Positions 1 through 6,559 of a stretch of 12,013 nt of DNA are shown here, one piece after another (the stretch's first letter is position 1; every line of letters begins with the position of its first letter). This DNA comes from DATDMG01 sp036518955. GTDB lineage: Bacteria; Actinomycetota; Actinomycetes; Actinomycetales; Kineosporiaceae. The notes beneath the pieces are model-generated. The model did not search any database. It had not been told where the DNA came from and saw only the letters and a program-made list of their open reading frames with translations. Both the position numbers and the translations under genes were made by a program. Location of the stretch: assembly GCA_036518955.1 (NCBI GenBank), contig DATDMG010000292.1, positions 1 to 12,013 of the forward strand, in the 5' to 3' direction.

Positions 1-76
1 CCGGCAGGTCGACCAGGAGCCCCGCGTCGCCGAGGGGGACCAGGCGCGCGCCGCCCGGCTGCTGGCCGGGGGTCAG
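1..76 (-). CDS. pxpB: 5-oxoprolinase subunit B, 5' fragment
   Basis: Only about the first 25 codons are present; the gene runs off the left edge. The visible peptide ends in LVPLGDAGLLVDLP, which resembles the opening of KipI/PxpB proteins (an RPxGDxALLVE-like start). Known biology: PxpB works with PxpA and PxpC in ATP-dependent opening of 5-oxoproline to glutamate. The reading frame has no ATG or GTG between pxpA and the conserved start. The best placed initiator is a CTG at 76-74 that overlaps the pxpA TGA as CTGA, the geometry of a translationally coupled pair. No clear ribosome binding site is visible, so the start is uncertain. The fragment could also be the start of a pxpB-pxpC fusion, which cannot be judged here. 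Confidence 0.6.
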   Translation of the reverse strand, partial: MTPGQQPGGARLVPLGDAGLLVDLP

Positions 77-837
77 GGTGCGAACGGAGCCAGCTCGACC
101 CCGGCCTGCTCCAGGGCCGTCCGGACGGCACGCGCGATCTCGACCGCTCCCGGGGTGTCGCCGTGGACGCAGATCGACTCCGCCGTGACCAGAACCACGG
201 ACCCGTCGTCCGTGGCCACCTCGCCCTTGACGGCCATCCGGACCGCCCGTTCGGCGACCGTCTCGAGGTCCGTCACCAGGGCGCCGGGGGCGTCCCGCGG
301 CAACAGCTGTCCCGAGGTGTCGTACCCCCGGTCGGCGAAGGCCTCCCGCACCGTGCGCAACCCCGCCTTGTCCGCCGCGGTCAGCAGGGCGGAGCCGGGC
401 TGGCCGAGCAGCGCGAGGTCGTCGCCGGTGGCCCGGGAGTAGGCGGTGACGGCGTCGACGATCGCGGCCGCCTGCTCCTCGTGGTTCACCACCGCGTGGT
501 ACAGCGCCCCGTGCGGCTTGACGTAGGTGACGCGACTCCCGGTGAGCCGGGTGAAGCCGTCGAGAGCAGCGATCTGGTACGTGATGTCGTTCGTCAGCTC
601 GACCGGCCGCACGTCCATGAACCGGCGGCCGAAGCCGACCAGATCGCGATAGGACACCTGAGCACCGACCGCCACGCCGTGCTCCGCCGCCCGGAGCGTG
701 GTGGAGCGGAGCGTCGAGGGGTCACCCGCGTGAAAACCGCAGGCCACGTTGGCGCTGGTCACCAGGCTCAGCAGCAAGTCGTCGTCGCCCAGCCTCCAGA
801 GGCCGAACGACTCCCCCACATCGGCGTTGAGATCCAT
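73..837 (-). CDS. pxpA: 5-oxoprolinase subunit A (LamB/YcsF family)
   Basis: The 254-residue product matches the usual family length of about 250. It carries the family landmarks in order: DLNADVGES at the N terminus (residues 2-10), ANVACGFHAGD, GAQVSYRDLVGFGRR, VKPHGALY, EAFADRGY and SICVHGDTPGAV near the C terminus. Known role: cytosolic subunit of the PxpABC complex that hydrolyses 5-oxoproline (pyroglutamate), a damage product of glutamine and glutamate, using ATP. The start is the ATG at 837-835 because the conserved DLNADVGES follows it at once. An in-frame extension to 1044 gives low-quality sequence and overlaps the divergent oxidoreductase. A GGAG lies only 2 bases before the ATG, so the ribosome binding site is poorly spaced. 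The stop overlaps the likely pxpB start. The neighbour upstream is divergent, with about 150 bases between. Confidence 0.93.
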   Translation of the reverse strand: MDLNADVGESFGLWRLGDDDLLLSLVTSANVACGFHAGDPSTLRSTTLRAAEHGVAVGAQVSYRDLVGFGRRFMDVRPVELTNDITYQIAALDGFTRLTGSRVTYVKPHGALYHAVVNHEEQAAAIVDAVTAYSRATGDDLALLGQPGSALLTAADKAGLRTVREAFADRGYDTSGQLLPRDAPGALVTDLETVAERAVRMAVKGEVATDDGSVVLVTAESICVHGDTPGAVEIARAVRTALEQAGVELAPFAP

Positions 838-991
838 GACTCCATCATCACGGTAGACCGGCGTCGGACGTGCGCCACAGCCACGCACCGCCCCGGCATC
901 CGTGCGGGTGAGCGCGCCGCTGCCACTGCACTGCGAGCGTACCCGTCCGGGCCCCGGCTGCCGAGTCATGGTCTGTGACAGGCTCGGCGCC

Positions 992-2056
992 GTGCAGGAA
1001 TCCTTGGCCCCGCTGCGGTGGGGGATCCTCGGGACCGGAGGCATCGCCCGGGGATTCGCCCGGGATCTCGCCGGGGTCCCCGGGGCGCACCTCGCCGCGG
1101 TCGGTTCGCGAACGGCGGCGTCAGCGCGCGCCTTCGCCGCGGCGGTGTCCCCGTCGTTCCCGGACGTCCGCGCGCACGCGTCCTGGGCGGACCTCGTCGC
1201 GGACGACGACGTGGACGCCGTCTACGTCGCCACCCCGCACCCGTGGCACGCCGCGGGCGCGCTGCTGGCCGTCCGTGCCGGCCGGCACGTCCTGGTGGAG
1301 AAGCCGTTCACGATGGACGCGCAGGAGGCCCGGGACGTGGTGGCGGCGGCCCGGGCCGCGGGCGTGGTGTGCCTGGAGGCGATGTGGACCAGGTTCCTCC
1401 CACACACCCTGCGGCTGCGGGAGCTGGTCGCGTCGGGTGCGATCGGCGAGGTCGTCACGGTGAGCGCGGACCACGGCCAGTGGTTCGCCCAGGACGCCGC
1501 GCACCGCCTCTTCCATCCCGGCCTCGGCGGAGGCGCGCTGCTCGACCTCGGGGTGTACGTCGTGTCCTGGGCGTCCATGCTGCTGGGGCGGCCGTCGTCC
1601 GTGCTGGCGGCCTCGGCGACCGCGTTCACCGGGGTGGACGCCCAGACGTCGATCGTGCTCGGGTACCAGGGCCCACCGGCTCAGGCCGTCCTCACGTGCA
1701 CCCTGGCGGCCGCGACGCCGCGCCGGGCGTTCGTCGCCGGCACCGAGGGGGTGATCGACGTGGATCCGGTCTTCTACGCCCCGACCGGGTTCACGCTGCG
1801 GCGCCGGAACGGCCAGGTGGAACGGTTCGACACGGCGGCCGGCTACGCGTCGTCGCCCGGGAAGGGGCTGCGGGAGGAGGCGGCCGAGGTGGCTCGGCTG
1901 GTGGCCCAGGGAAAGCTGGAGAGCCCGCACCTGCCGCTCGACGAGAGCATCTCCGTCATGGAGACCCTCGACGAGGTGCGGCGCCAGATCGGCCTGACCT
2001 ACCCGGGGGCGAGCGACCGGGTAGGCGCCAGGTCATCCCATCAATCACCTCACTAA
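992..2056 (+). CDS. Gfo/Idh/MocA family NAD(P)-dependent oxidoreductase
   Basis: A 354-residue two-domain dehydrogenase. Residues 11-20 hold the Rossmann motif GILGTGGIAR, which binds NAD(P). Residues 102-105 give VEKP, containing the family's catalytic lysine. LEAMWTRFLP (128-137) and GGGALLDLGVY (179-189) are typical of the branch containing dimeric dihydrodiol dehydrogenase and related sugar dehydrogenases, in which a tyrosine takes the place of the usual histidine of the catalytic motif. The substrate is probably a sugar or cyclic diol but cannot be read from sequence. The start chosen is GTG at 992, with ACAGG about 9 bases upstream, placing the Rossmann strand near residue 10 as usual. 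ATG at 968 is possible (8 more residues) but has no ribosome binding site. The gene is divergent from pxpA and followed by a MarR regulator; no shared pathway is evident. Confidence 0.85.
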   Translation: MQESLAPLRWGILGTGGIARGFARDLAGVPGAHLAAVGSRTAASARAFAAAVSPSFPDVRAHASWADLVADDDVDAVYVATPHPWHAAGALLAVRAGRHVLVEKPFTMDAQEARDVVAAARAAGVVCLEAMWTRFLPHTLRLRELVASGAIGEVVTVSADHGQWFAQDAAHRLFHPGLGGGALLDLGVYVVSWASMLLGRPSSVLAASATAFTGVDAQTSIVLGYQGPPAQAVLTCTLAAATPRRAFVAGTEGVIDVDPVFYAPTGFTLRRRNGQVERFDTAAGYASSPGKGLREEAAEVARLVAQGKLESPHLPLDESISVMETLDEVRRQIGLTYPGASDRVGARSSHQSPH

Positions 2057-2064
2057 GTCACTAT

Positions 2065-2128
2065 GAGTAGTTACTCGAGTGCATAATGCTACCAATTTTC
2101 ATTCCTTCAGGCAACAGTTGGTCCAACT
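2065..2128 (+). promoter_or_regulatory. Candidate marR promoter and operator palindromes
   Basis: GAGTA-GT-TACTC (2065-2076) overlaps the perfect 8-bp palindrome ACTCGAGT (2073-2080), directly before a CATAAT (2082-2087) that resembles a -10 box. A second palindrome, AGTTGG-T-CCAACT, sits at 2116-2128. MarR proteins commonly bind near-palindromic sites of this size over their own promoters, so autoregulation is plausible. No good -35 box is visible. The assignment is inferred from symmetry and position only. Confidence 0.4.
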
Positions 2129-2199
2129 CGACCACATCGTCGCGAAATACCGCAATCAGCCTTTCGGTTTTTGGGGTGATCGCGATTAGGCTCCCGACC

Positions 2200-2652
2200 G
2201 TGGTGACAGGCAAACCGCACGCGACCCATGGGGTTGCGTACGATGAACTGGAGCATGAACTCGCCGTGGTGATGCGGCGGGCTCGGGGGCTTTCCGGTGC
2301 GCTGGCGCGCGACGTCCATCCCGATCTGGACGCCGCGGCCTACGGCCTGCTCGCGCGGATCGACGAGGTCGGCACCGTCCGGGTGACCGACCTCGCGAGC
2401 TACTTCAGTGTGGGCAAGCCGACGGTGAGTCGTCAGGTTGCCCTGCTGGAGCAGCTCGACCTCGTTCGGCGAACGCAGAACGAGGAGGACGCGCGCAGCA
2501 GACACCTGTCGCTCACGGACGCCGGGCGGGCTCTTCTGGAGAAGGCCCGTGAGGCGCGCCGCGAGCGAACCCGCATCACCCTGGACTCGTGGAGCACGGA
2601 GGACGTCGCACTGTTCGCAACGCTCCTGCGTCGATTCAACGAGACCAACTAG
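2200..2652 (+). CDS. MarR family winged-helix transcriptional regulator
   Basis: The product is 150 residues, a normal MarR length. The winged helix-turn-helix covers about residues 60-106: VTDLASYFSVGKPTVSRQV includes the recognition helix (about 73-86), and the wing carries the conserved DxR pattern in NEEDARSRHLSLT (D97, R99). Flanking helices would form the dimer interface. Known role: cytosolic dimeric repressors or activators, often answering phenolic compounds, antibiotics or oxidants. The start is GTG at 2200 (or the adjacent GTG at 2203), with TTAGG 9 bases upstream. The open frame back to an ATG at 2086 gives non-MarR-like sequence with poor codon use and is rejected. Its target is unknown. 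It could control itself, the oxidoreductase before it or the MATE gene further on. A hairpin follows the stop. Confidence 0.87.
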   Translation: MVTGKPHATHGVAYDELEHELAVVMRRARGLSGALARDVHPDLDAAAYGLLARIDEVGTVRVTDLASYFSVGKPTVSRQVALLEQLDLVRRTQNEEDARSRHLSLTDAGRALLEKAREARRERTRITLDSWSTEDVALFATLLRRFNETN

Positions 2653-2672
2653 CCCGACACATCACCCTTGAC

Positions 2673-2702
2673 CGGATCCCTGCCAGGACCCCGCAGGATC
2701 CG
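2673..2702 (+). terminator. Candidate hairpin terminator after marR
   Basis: CGGATCC (2673-2679) and TGC (2681-2683) pair with GCA (2693-2695) and GGATCCG (2696-2702). This gives a 10-bp stem with one bulged C and a 9-base loop, 20 bases after the marR stop. No T tract follows, so intrinsic termination is uncertain, though many actinobacterial terminators lack one. Confidence 0.4.
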
Positions 2703-2796
2703 CTCTCACCCTGCGCACCCCGCCCGCGCAGGTTGGGGGGGCCGTGGACACCGACGCACCCCGAGGTGAGCGCAGCGGCGCTGCCGAGGCCTCGAC

Positions 2797-2811
2797 GGCC
2801 CGTCCCGGGCC
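2797..2811 (-). terminator. Small hairpin downstream of dnaB
   Basis: GGCCCG-TCC-CGGGCC forms a 6-bp GC-only stem with a 3-base loop, 36 bases beyond the dnaB stop. It lies between the convergent marR and dnaB genes. There is no T tract. In DNA this GC-rich such a short stem can arise by chance. Confidence 0.25.
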
Positions 2812-2847
2812 CGACGGCCTGATCGTTCGCGCGGGTCGGCCAGAGCC

Positions 2848-4212
2848 TCAGGTGGCCATGTCGACGAACCGCGAGTAGTGGCCCTGGAAGGCGACCACGA
2901 TCGTGTCGGTGGGGCCGTTGCGGTGCTTGGCCACGATGAAGTCCGCCTCGCCGGCGCGCGGCGACTCCTTCTCGTAGACGTCCTCGCGATGCAGCAGAAT
3001 GATCACGTCGGCGTCCTGCTCGATGGAACCCGACTCCCGCAGGTCCGACATCTGCGGCTTCTTGTCGGTGCGCTGTTCCGGCCCACGGTTGAGCTGGCTC
3101 AACGCGATCACCGGAACCTGCAGCTCCTTGGCGAGGAGCTTCAGCGCCCGGGAGAACTCGGAGACCTCCTGCTGGCGGCTCTCGACCTTCTTGCCCGAGG
3201 TCATCAGCTGCAGGTAGTCGATCACCACCAGCTTCAGGTCGTGACGTTGCTTCAGCCGGCGGCACTTGGCCCTGATCTCCATCAGGGACATGTTGGGGCT
3301 GTCGTCGATGAACAGCGGGGCGTCGCTGATGTCGCCCATGGTGCGGGCCAGCCTGGTCCAGTCCTCCTCGCGCATGGTGCCCTTGCGCATGTTCTGCAGC
3401 GGGATGCGCGCCTCCGCCGAGAGCAGGCGCATGGTGATCTCGTTCTTGCCCATCTCGAGACTGAAGATCACCGCGGTCATGCCGTGGTGGATCGCCGCGG
3501 ACCGCGCGATGTCGAGCGCGACCGTCGACTTGCCCATCGCCGGGCGCGCGGCGATGACGACCATCTGACCGGGATGGAGGCCGTTCGTCAAGCGGTCGAG
3601 ATCGGCGAACCCGGTCGGGACGCCGGTCAGCCCGTCGCCCCGGCTGCTCGACGCCTCGATCTCGTCGATCGCGCCCTCGATGATGTCGCCCAGCGCCGCG
3701 TAGTCCTCCGAGGTCCGGCGCTCGGTGACCTTGTAGATCTCGGCCTGGGCGGTGTTCACGATGTCGTCGACGTCGCCGCCGTCCGTCGCGTAGCCGAGCT
3801 GGACGATCTTCGTGCCCGCGGCGACCAGGCGGCGCAGTACCGCCCGCTCGTGCACGATCTTGGCGTAGAACCCGGCGTTGGCCGCGGTCGGCACCGACGA
3901 CAGCAGCGTGTGCAGGTACGCGGGCCCCCCGACGCGGCCGAGCTCGCCGCGCTTGTGCAGCTCGTCGGCGACGGTCACCGCGTCGGCCGGTTCGCCCCGG
4001 CCGTAGAGGTCGAGGATCGCATCGAAGACCAGCTCGTGGGCCGGCCGGTAGAAGTCGCCACCGCGAAGAACCTCGACGACGTCGGCGATGGCGTCCTTCG
4101 ACAGCAGCATGCCGCCGAGCACGCTCTGCTCCGCCGCGACGTCCTGAGGTGGGGTGCGCCCGAAGTCTTCCGACGGCCCGGTACCGGCCACGTCGAGATC
4201 CGCCAGGGACAC
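2848..4212 (-). CDS. dnaB: Replicative DNA helicase DnaB
   Basis: A 454-residue hexameric helicase that unwinds DNA ahead of the replication fork using ATP. The N-terminal helical domain (about residues 18-125, from PPQDVAAEQSVLGGML) is followed by a linker and the RecA-like motor. Walker A is ARPAMGKST (222-230), a catalytic glutamate lies in FSLEM (E253), and Walker B is LVVIDYLQL (328-336). SQLNRGPEQR (372-381) and the block ESGSIEQDADVI (393-404) follow. The length is that of an uninterrupted DnaB; no intein or frameshift is present, although inteins occur in some actinobacterial homologues. The start is GTG at 4212, since AGGGG (4223-4219) sits 6 bases before it. The longer frame to an ATG at 4287 adds 25 unconserved residues. 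The upstream DNA holds DnaA-box-like motifs. Confidence 0.97.
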   Translation of the reverse strand: MSLADLDVAGTGPSEDFGRTPPQDVAAEQSVLGGMLLSKDAIADVVEVLRGGDFYRPAHELVFDAILDLYGRGEPADAVTVADELHKRGELGRVGGPAYLHTLLSSVPTAANAGFYAKIVHERAVLRRLVAAGTKIVQLGYATDGGDVDDIVNTAQAEIYKVTERRTSEDYAALGDIIEGAIDEIEASSSRGDGLTGVPTGFADLDRLTNGLHPGQMVVIAARPAMGKSTVALDIARSAAIHHGMTAVIFSLEMGKNEITMRLLSAEARIPLQNMRKGTMREEDWTRLARTMGDISDAPLFIDDSPNMSLMEIRAKCRRLKQRHDLKLVVIDYLQLMTSGKKVESRQQEVSEFSRALKLLAKELQVPVIALSQLNRGPEQRTDKKPQMSDLRESGSIEQDADVIILLHREDVYEKESPRAGEADFIVAKHRNGPTDTIVVAFQGHYSRFVDMAT

Positions 4213-4282
4213 GCCCCACCCCTCCCACCGTTCGAAGCCGGGTCGGCCACCACACCGTTCGGGCGTCGGGCTGCGCCGTCCG

Positions 4283-4309
4283 AACATAGGTACCGGCCAC
4301 CACCGACAA
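4283..4309 (-). promoter_or_regulatory. Weak candidate dnaB promoter
   Basis: Read on the minus strand, TTGTCG (4309-4304) and TATGTT (4288-4283) resemble -35 and -10 boxes. The 15-base spacer is shorter than the usual 16-19. It would place the transcription start about 65 bases before the dnaB GTG. This is a low-certainty match by eye. Confidence 0.25.
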
Positions 4310-4414
4310 GATCATCATTGCGGCACGGGTTCCGGTGGGAACGGACGCTAGAGCGGCTCCGGCACCGCCTTCAAACGCCCGTGTGCACCCGCCTGGGCAC
4401 AACTGCCCCCAGGG

Positions 4415-4542
4415 TGTGGACAGCCCGTGGACAAGCACCCGAGCTACCCACAGAGTGTGGAAAAGCTTGGGGACACAGCCCGGTCACGCACCACGTCTGC
4501 CCAGGTGACATGTGGAATCGGGTGTCCACCGGCTGTGGAGGA
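4415..4542. promoter_or_regulatory. Cluster of DnaA-box-like motifs upstream of dnaB
   Basis: Seven sequences resemble the DnaA box (TTATCCACA or the high-GC variant TTGTCCACA; reverse TGTGGACAA or TGTGGATAA). They are TGTGGACAG (4415, 1 mismatch), CGTGGACAA (4426, 1 mismatch), CTACCCACA (4444, 2 mismatches, opposite orientation), TGTGGAAAA (4456, 1 mismatch), TGTGGAATC (4511, core only), GTGTCCACC (4522, 2 mismatches, opposite orientation) and TGTGGAGGA (4534, 2 mismatches). Four exact TGTGGA cores in 130 bases is far above chance. DnaA binding is inferred. The site probably regulates dnaB or titrates DnaA. There is no AT-rich unwinding element or dnaA/dnaN neighbour to suggest an origin. 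Confidence 0.5.
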
Positions 4543-4611
4543 CAACTGCCTTGGCGTGTCGCTCCAGCGCGTGTCGCCGACGATCGCGGCACCCGGCGAC
4601 GCGTGAGCTCA

Positions 4612-4658
4612 GTCACTCAGCTGATCGAGTGACAACTCTCCCCGACCGTCCGTATGGT
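4612..4658 (+). promoter_or_regulatory. MATE gene promoter with overlapping palindromic operator
   Basis: GTGACA (4629-4634) and TATGGT (4653-4658), 18 bases apart, form a plausible housekeeping-sigma promoter. It would start transcription near 4665 and leave a leader of about 36 bases that includes AGGAGGAG (4683-4690). The perfect inverted repeat GTCACTC (4612-4618) and GAGTGAC (4627-4633), with 8 bases between, overlaps the -35 box. A bound repressor there would block polymerase. Both assignments are by eye. Confidence 0.45.
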
Positions 4659-4700
4659 GTCACGGCCAGGAGCCTTGCCGTCAGGAGGAGTCGATCACGG

Positions 4701-6035
4701 GTGCGCCTGCCCGCCCGGGACCATGAGATCCTCGGCCTGGCCGTCCCGGCCCTCGGCGCACTGGTCGCCGAGCCGCTGTTCCTCCTCGTCGATTCGGCGA
4801 TCGTCGGGTCGCTCGGGACAGCGCCGCTGGCCGGTCTGGGGATCGCCGGGGGGATCCTGGCGACGGCGGTGGGCCTGTTCGTCTTCCTCGCCTACGGCAC
4901 CACGGCGTCCGTGGCCCGCGTCCTCGGCGCCGGCGATCTGCGCGGGGCCCTGGCGCGCGGGATCGACGGCCTGTGGCTCGCCCTGGCCCTGGGCCTGGTC
5001 GCCGCGGCCGTCACCGGACTGGCCGCCGTGCAGCTCGTCGGGCTGTTCCGCCCGGACCCGGAGGTCTCCCGGCAGGCGGTCACCTACCTGCACTGGTCGG
5101 CACCCGGCGTCCCCGGGATGCTCGTCGTCCTGGCTGCCACGGGCGTCCTGCGGGGGTTGCAGGACACCCGGACGCCGCTGGCCGTCGCGGTCGGGGGGTC
5201 GGCCGCCAACGCCGCGCTGAACCTGCTGCTGGTGCGCGGGGCGGGGCTGGGGATCGCCGGGTCCGGCCTGGGGACGGCGCTCGCCCAGACCGGAATGGGT
5301 CTGGCGACGACGCTGGCCGTCGTCGCCACGGCGCGGCGGCACGGGACGCCGCTGAGACCGCACCCGGCCGGGATCCGGGCCGGAGGCCTCGCCGGCGTCC
5401 CCCTCCTGGTGCGGACCCTGGCCCTGCGGGCAACCCTGCTCGCCACCACGTACGCGGCCACCCGCCTCGGACCGGATCAGCTCGCCGCTCACCAGGTGGC
5501 CTCGACCCTGTGGACCCTGCTGGCCCTCACCCTCGACGCCATCGCCATCGCGGCGCAGGCGCTGACCGGACGGTTCCTCGGCGCGGGCGACGTGGCGGGC
5601 GTGCGGGACGCGACCGCTCGCATGATCCGCTGGGGGCTCGGCGCCGGGGTGGTGCTCGGCGTCGTCCTGCTGACGGTGCGCGGCCTGCTCGAGCCGCTGT
5701 TCTCCGCCGACCCCGCGGTACGCACCGGGATGTCCGCGGCCCTGGTCGTGGCCGCCGTGATGCAGCCGCTGGCGGGCTACGTGTTCGTGCTGGACGGCGT
5801 CCTCATCGGGGCGGGCGACGGGCGCTACCTGGCTGTCACGGCCCTTGCCCAACTCGTCGCCTACCTGCCCCTGGTGGCGGCGATCGTCGGCGCGGCGCCG
5901 CGCGGGACGGCCGGCCTGGTCTGGCTGTGGATCGCGTTCGCGAGCGGGTGGATGGCGGTCCGCGGGACCTTCCTCGGCCTCCGGGAGCGCAGCGAAGCCT
6001 GGCTCGTGACCGGAACCCTGACCACGCGCCGATGA
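4701..6035 (+). CDS. MATE family efflux transporter (DinF-like)
   Basis: A 444-residue inner-membrane protein with about 12 hydrophobic segments in two similar halves, as expected for multidrug and toxic compound extrusion transporters (typically 440-460 residues). TM1 holds a conserved aspartate in LFLLVDSAIVG (D31), a position implicated in cation coupling in the family. The first half includes GVLRGLQDTRTPL (148-160). The second includes LAAHQVASTLWTLL (261-274) and VLDGVLIGAGDG (363-374). It is expected to export organic compounds using a proton or sodium gradient; the substrate is unknown. The start is GTG at 4701, with AGGAGGAG ending 10 bases before; in-frame codons further upstream encode arginine-rich non-membrane sequence. 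It lies between rplI and dnaB, a position I recall for DinF-like genes in several actinobacteria, so it is probably ancestral rather than inserted. Confidence 0.92.
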   Translation: MRLPARDHEILGLAVPALGALVAEPLFLLVDSAIVGSLGTAPLAGLGIAGGILATAVGLFVFLAYGTTASVARVLGAGDLRGALARGIDGLWLALALGLVAAAVTGLAAVQLVGLFRPDPEVSRQAVTYLHWSAPGVPGMLVVLAATGVLRGLQDTRTPLAVAVGGSAANAALNLLLVRGAGLGIAGSGLGTALAQTGMGLATTLAVVATARRHGTPLRPHPAGIRAGGLAGVPLLVRTLALRATLLATTYAATRLGPDQLAAHQVASTLWTLLALTLDAIAIAAQALTGRFLGAGDVAGVRDATARMIRWGLGAGVVLGVVLLTVRGLLEPLFSADPAVRTGMSAALVVAAVMQPLAGYVFVLDGVLIGAGDGRYLAVTALAQLVAYLPLVAAIVGAAPRGTAGLVWLWIAFASGWMAVRGTFLGLRERSEAWLVTGTLTTRR

Positions 6036-6074
6036 TCATGCAGTGCTGCCCTGCGCACGGGCGGCACTGCATGA
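6036..6074. terminator. Strong bidirectional hairpin terminator
   Basis: TCATGCAGTGC (6036-6046) pairs perfectly with GCACTGCATGA (6064-6074). Inside it, T6047 and G6063 form a wobble in plus-strand RNA, and GCCC pairs with GGGC around a 7-base loop. The 16-bp stem begins at the base after the MATE stop and ends 25 bases beyond the rplI stop, between convergent genes. No T tract is present on either side. On the minus strand the wobble becomes an A-C mismatch, so the plus-strand hairpin is stronger. Confidence 0.65.
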
Positions 6075-6099
6075 CCACCAGCAGGTGGTGGCGGTTCGC

Positions 6100-6546
6100 T
6101 CAGCCGGCGACGACCTGGAGCTTCACCCTGGCCTGAACCTCCGGGTGCAACCGGATCAGAACGGTGTAGTCACCGAGGCTCTTGATCGGCTGGCTCAGCT
6201 CGACCTTGCGCCGGTCGACCGAGGCACCCCCCGCGGCCTGGACCGCGGACGCCACCTCGGCAGGGGTGATCGCGCCGAACAGCCGGCCGCTGCCACCTGC
6301 CCGGGCAGCCAGCTTCACCGTGCGCGCCTCGAGCGCGGCGCGGACCTGCTGCGCCTCGTCGAGCGACTTGATCTCGCGGGCGCGGCGGGCCGAGCGGATC
6401 TGCGCGATCTGCTTCTCGCCGCCCTTCGTCCAGGCCACCGCAAGGCCGCGCGGTACCAGGTAGTTACGGCCGTAGCCGTCCTTGACCTCGACCACGTCGC
6501 CGGGAGTGCCGAGACCCGTGACCTCCTGGGTGAGGATCAGCTTCAT
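6100..6546 (-). CDS. rplI: Large ribosomal subunit protein bL9
   Basis: A 148-residue protein, the normal bL9 length. The N-terminal RNA-binding domain shows MKLILTQEVTGLGTPGDVV and the signature VKDGYGRNYLVPRGLAV (residues 21-37). A long central helix follows, then the C-terminal domain with GRLFGAIT and LHPEVQARVKLQVV. It binds 23S rRNA near the L1 stalk and helps keep reading frame. AGGGGA (6558-6553) lies 6 bases before the ATG. It is the last gene of the rpsF operon, 13 bases after rpsR, and converges on the MATE gene with a shared hairpin. No oddities seen. Confidence 0.98.
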   Translation of the reverse strand: MKLILTQEVTGLGTPGDVVEVKDGYGRNYLVPRGLAVAWTKGGEKQIAQIRSARRAREIKSLDEAQQVRAALEARTVKLAARAGGSGRLFGAITPAEVASAVQAAGGASVDRRKVELSQPIKSLGDYTVLIRLHPEVQARVKLQVVAG

Positions 6547-6559
6547 CTTCTGTCCCCTC

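Larger units (their letters stand above)
4213..4700. other. Gene-free region between dnaB and the MATE gene
   Basis: These 488 bases separate two divergent genes. Open frames crossing it on both strands have no recognisable protein character, and I see no RNA gene. Contents: the dnaB ribosome binding site and leader (4213-4290), a weak possible dnaB promoter (4283-4309), a DnaA-box-like cluster (4415-4542) and the MATE promoter with an overlapping palindrome (4612-4658). A 9-bp direct repeat, ACAACTGCC, flanks the cluster at 4399-4407 and 4542-4550. Confidence 0.75.

Noticed and set aside
163..978. Long plus-strand reading frame opposite pxpA
   Set aside because: It is antisense to a well-conserved gene, has no recognisable protein character, and its length is explained by high GC and few stops.
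2086..2199. Extended N terminus of MarR from the ATG at 2086
   Set aside because: The 38 extra residues are unlike MarR proteins, the DNA is AT-richer, and it would run through the candidate promoter and operator.
2848..4212. Intein in DnaB
   Set aside because: The protein is 454 residues with Walker A and B at normal distances; no splicing motifs are present.
4415..4542. Chromosomal replication origin
   Set aside because: There is no dnaA or dnaN next to it, no AT-rich unwinding stretch, and most boxes are degenerate. A regulatory or titration role fits better.
4371..4616. Small minus-strand protein in the dnaB-MATE gap
   Set aside because: It has no good start signal, its composition is shadow-like, and it covers the DnaA-box-like cluster.
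2878..4632. 584-codon plus-strand frame opposite dnaB
   Set aside because: It is the mirror of dnaB codons and intergenic DNA, with no domain and no ribosome binding site. It is a GC-driven shadow.
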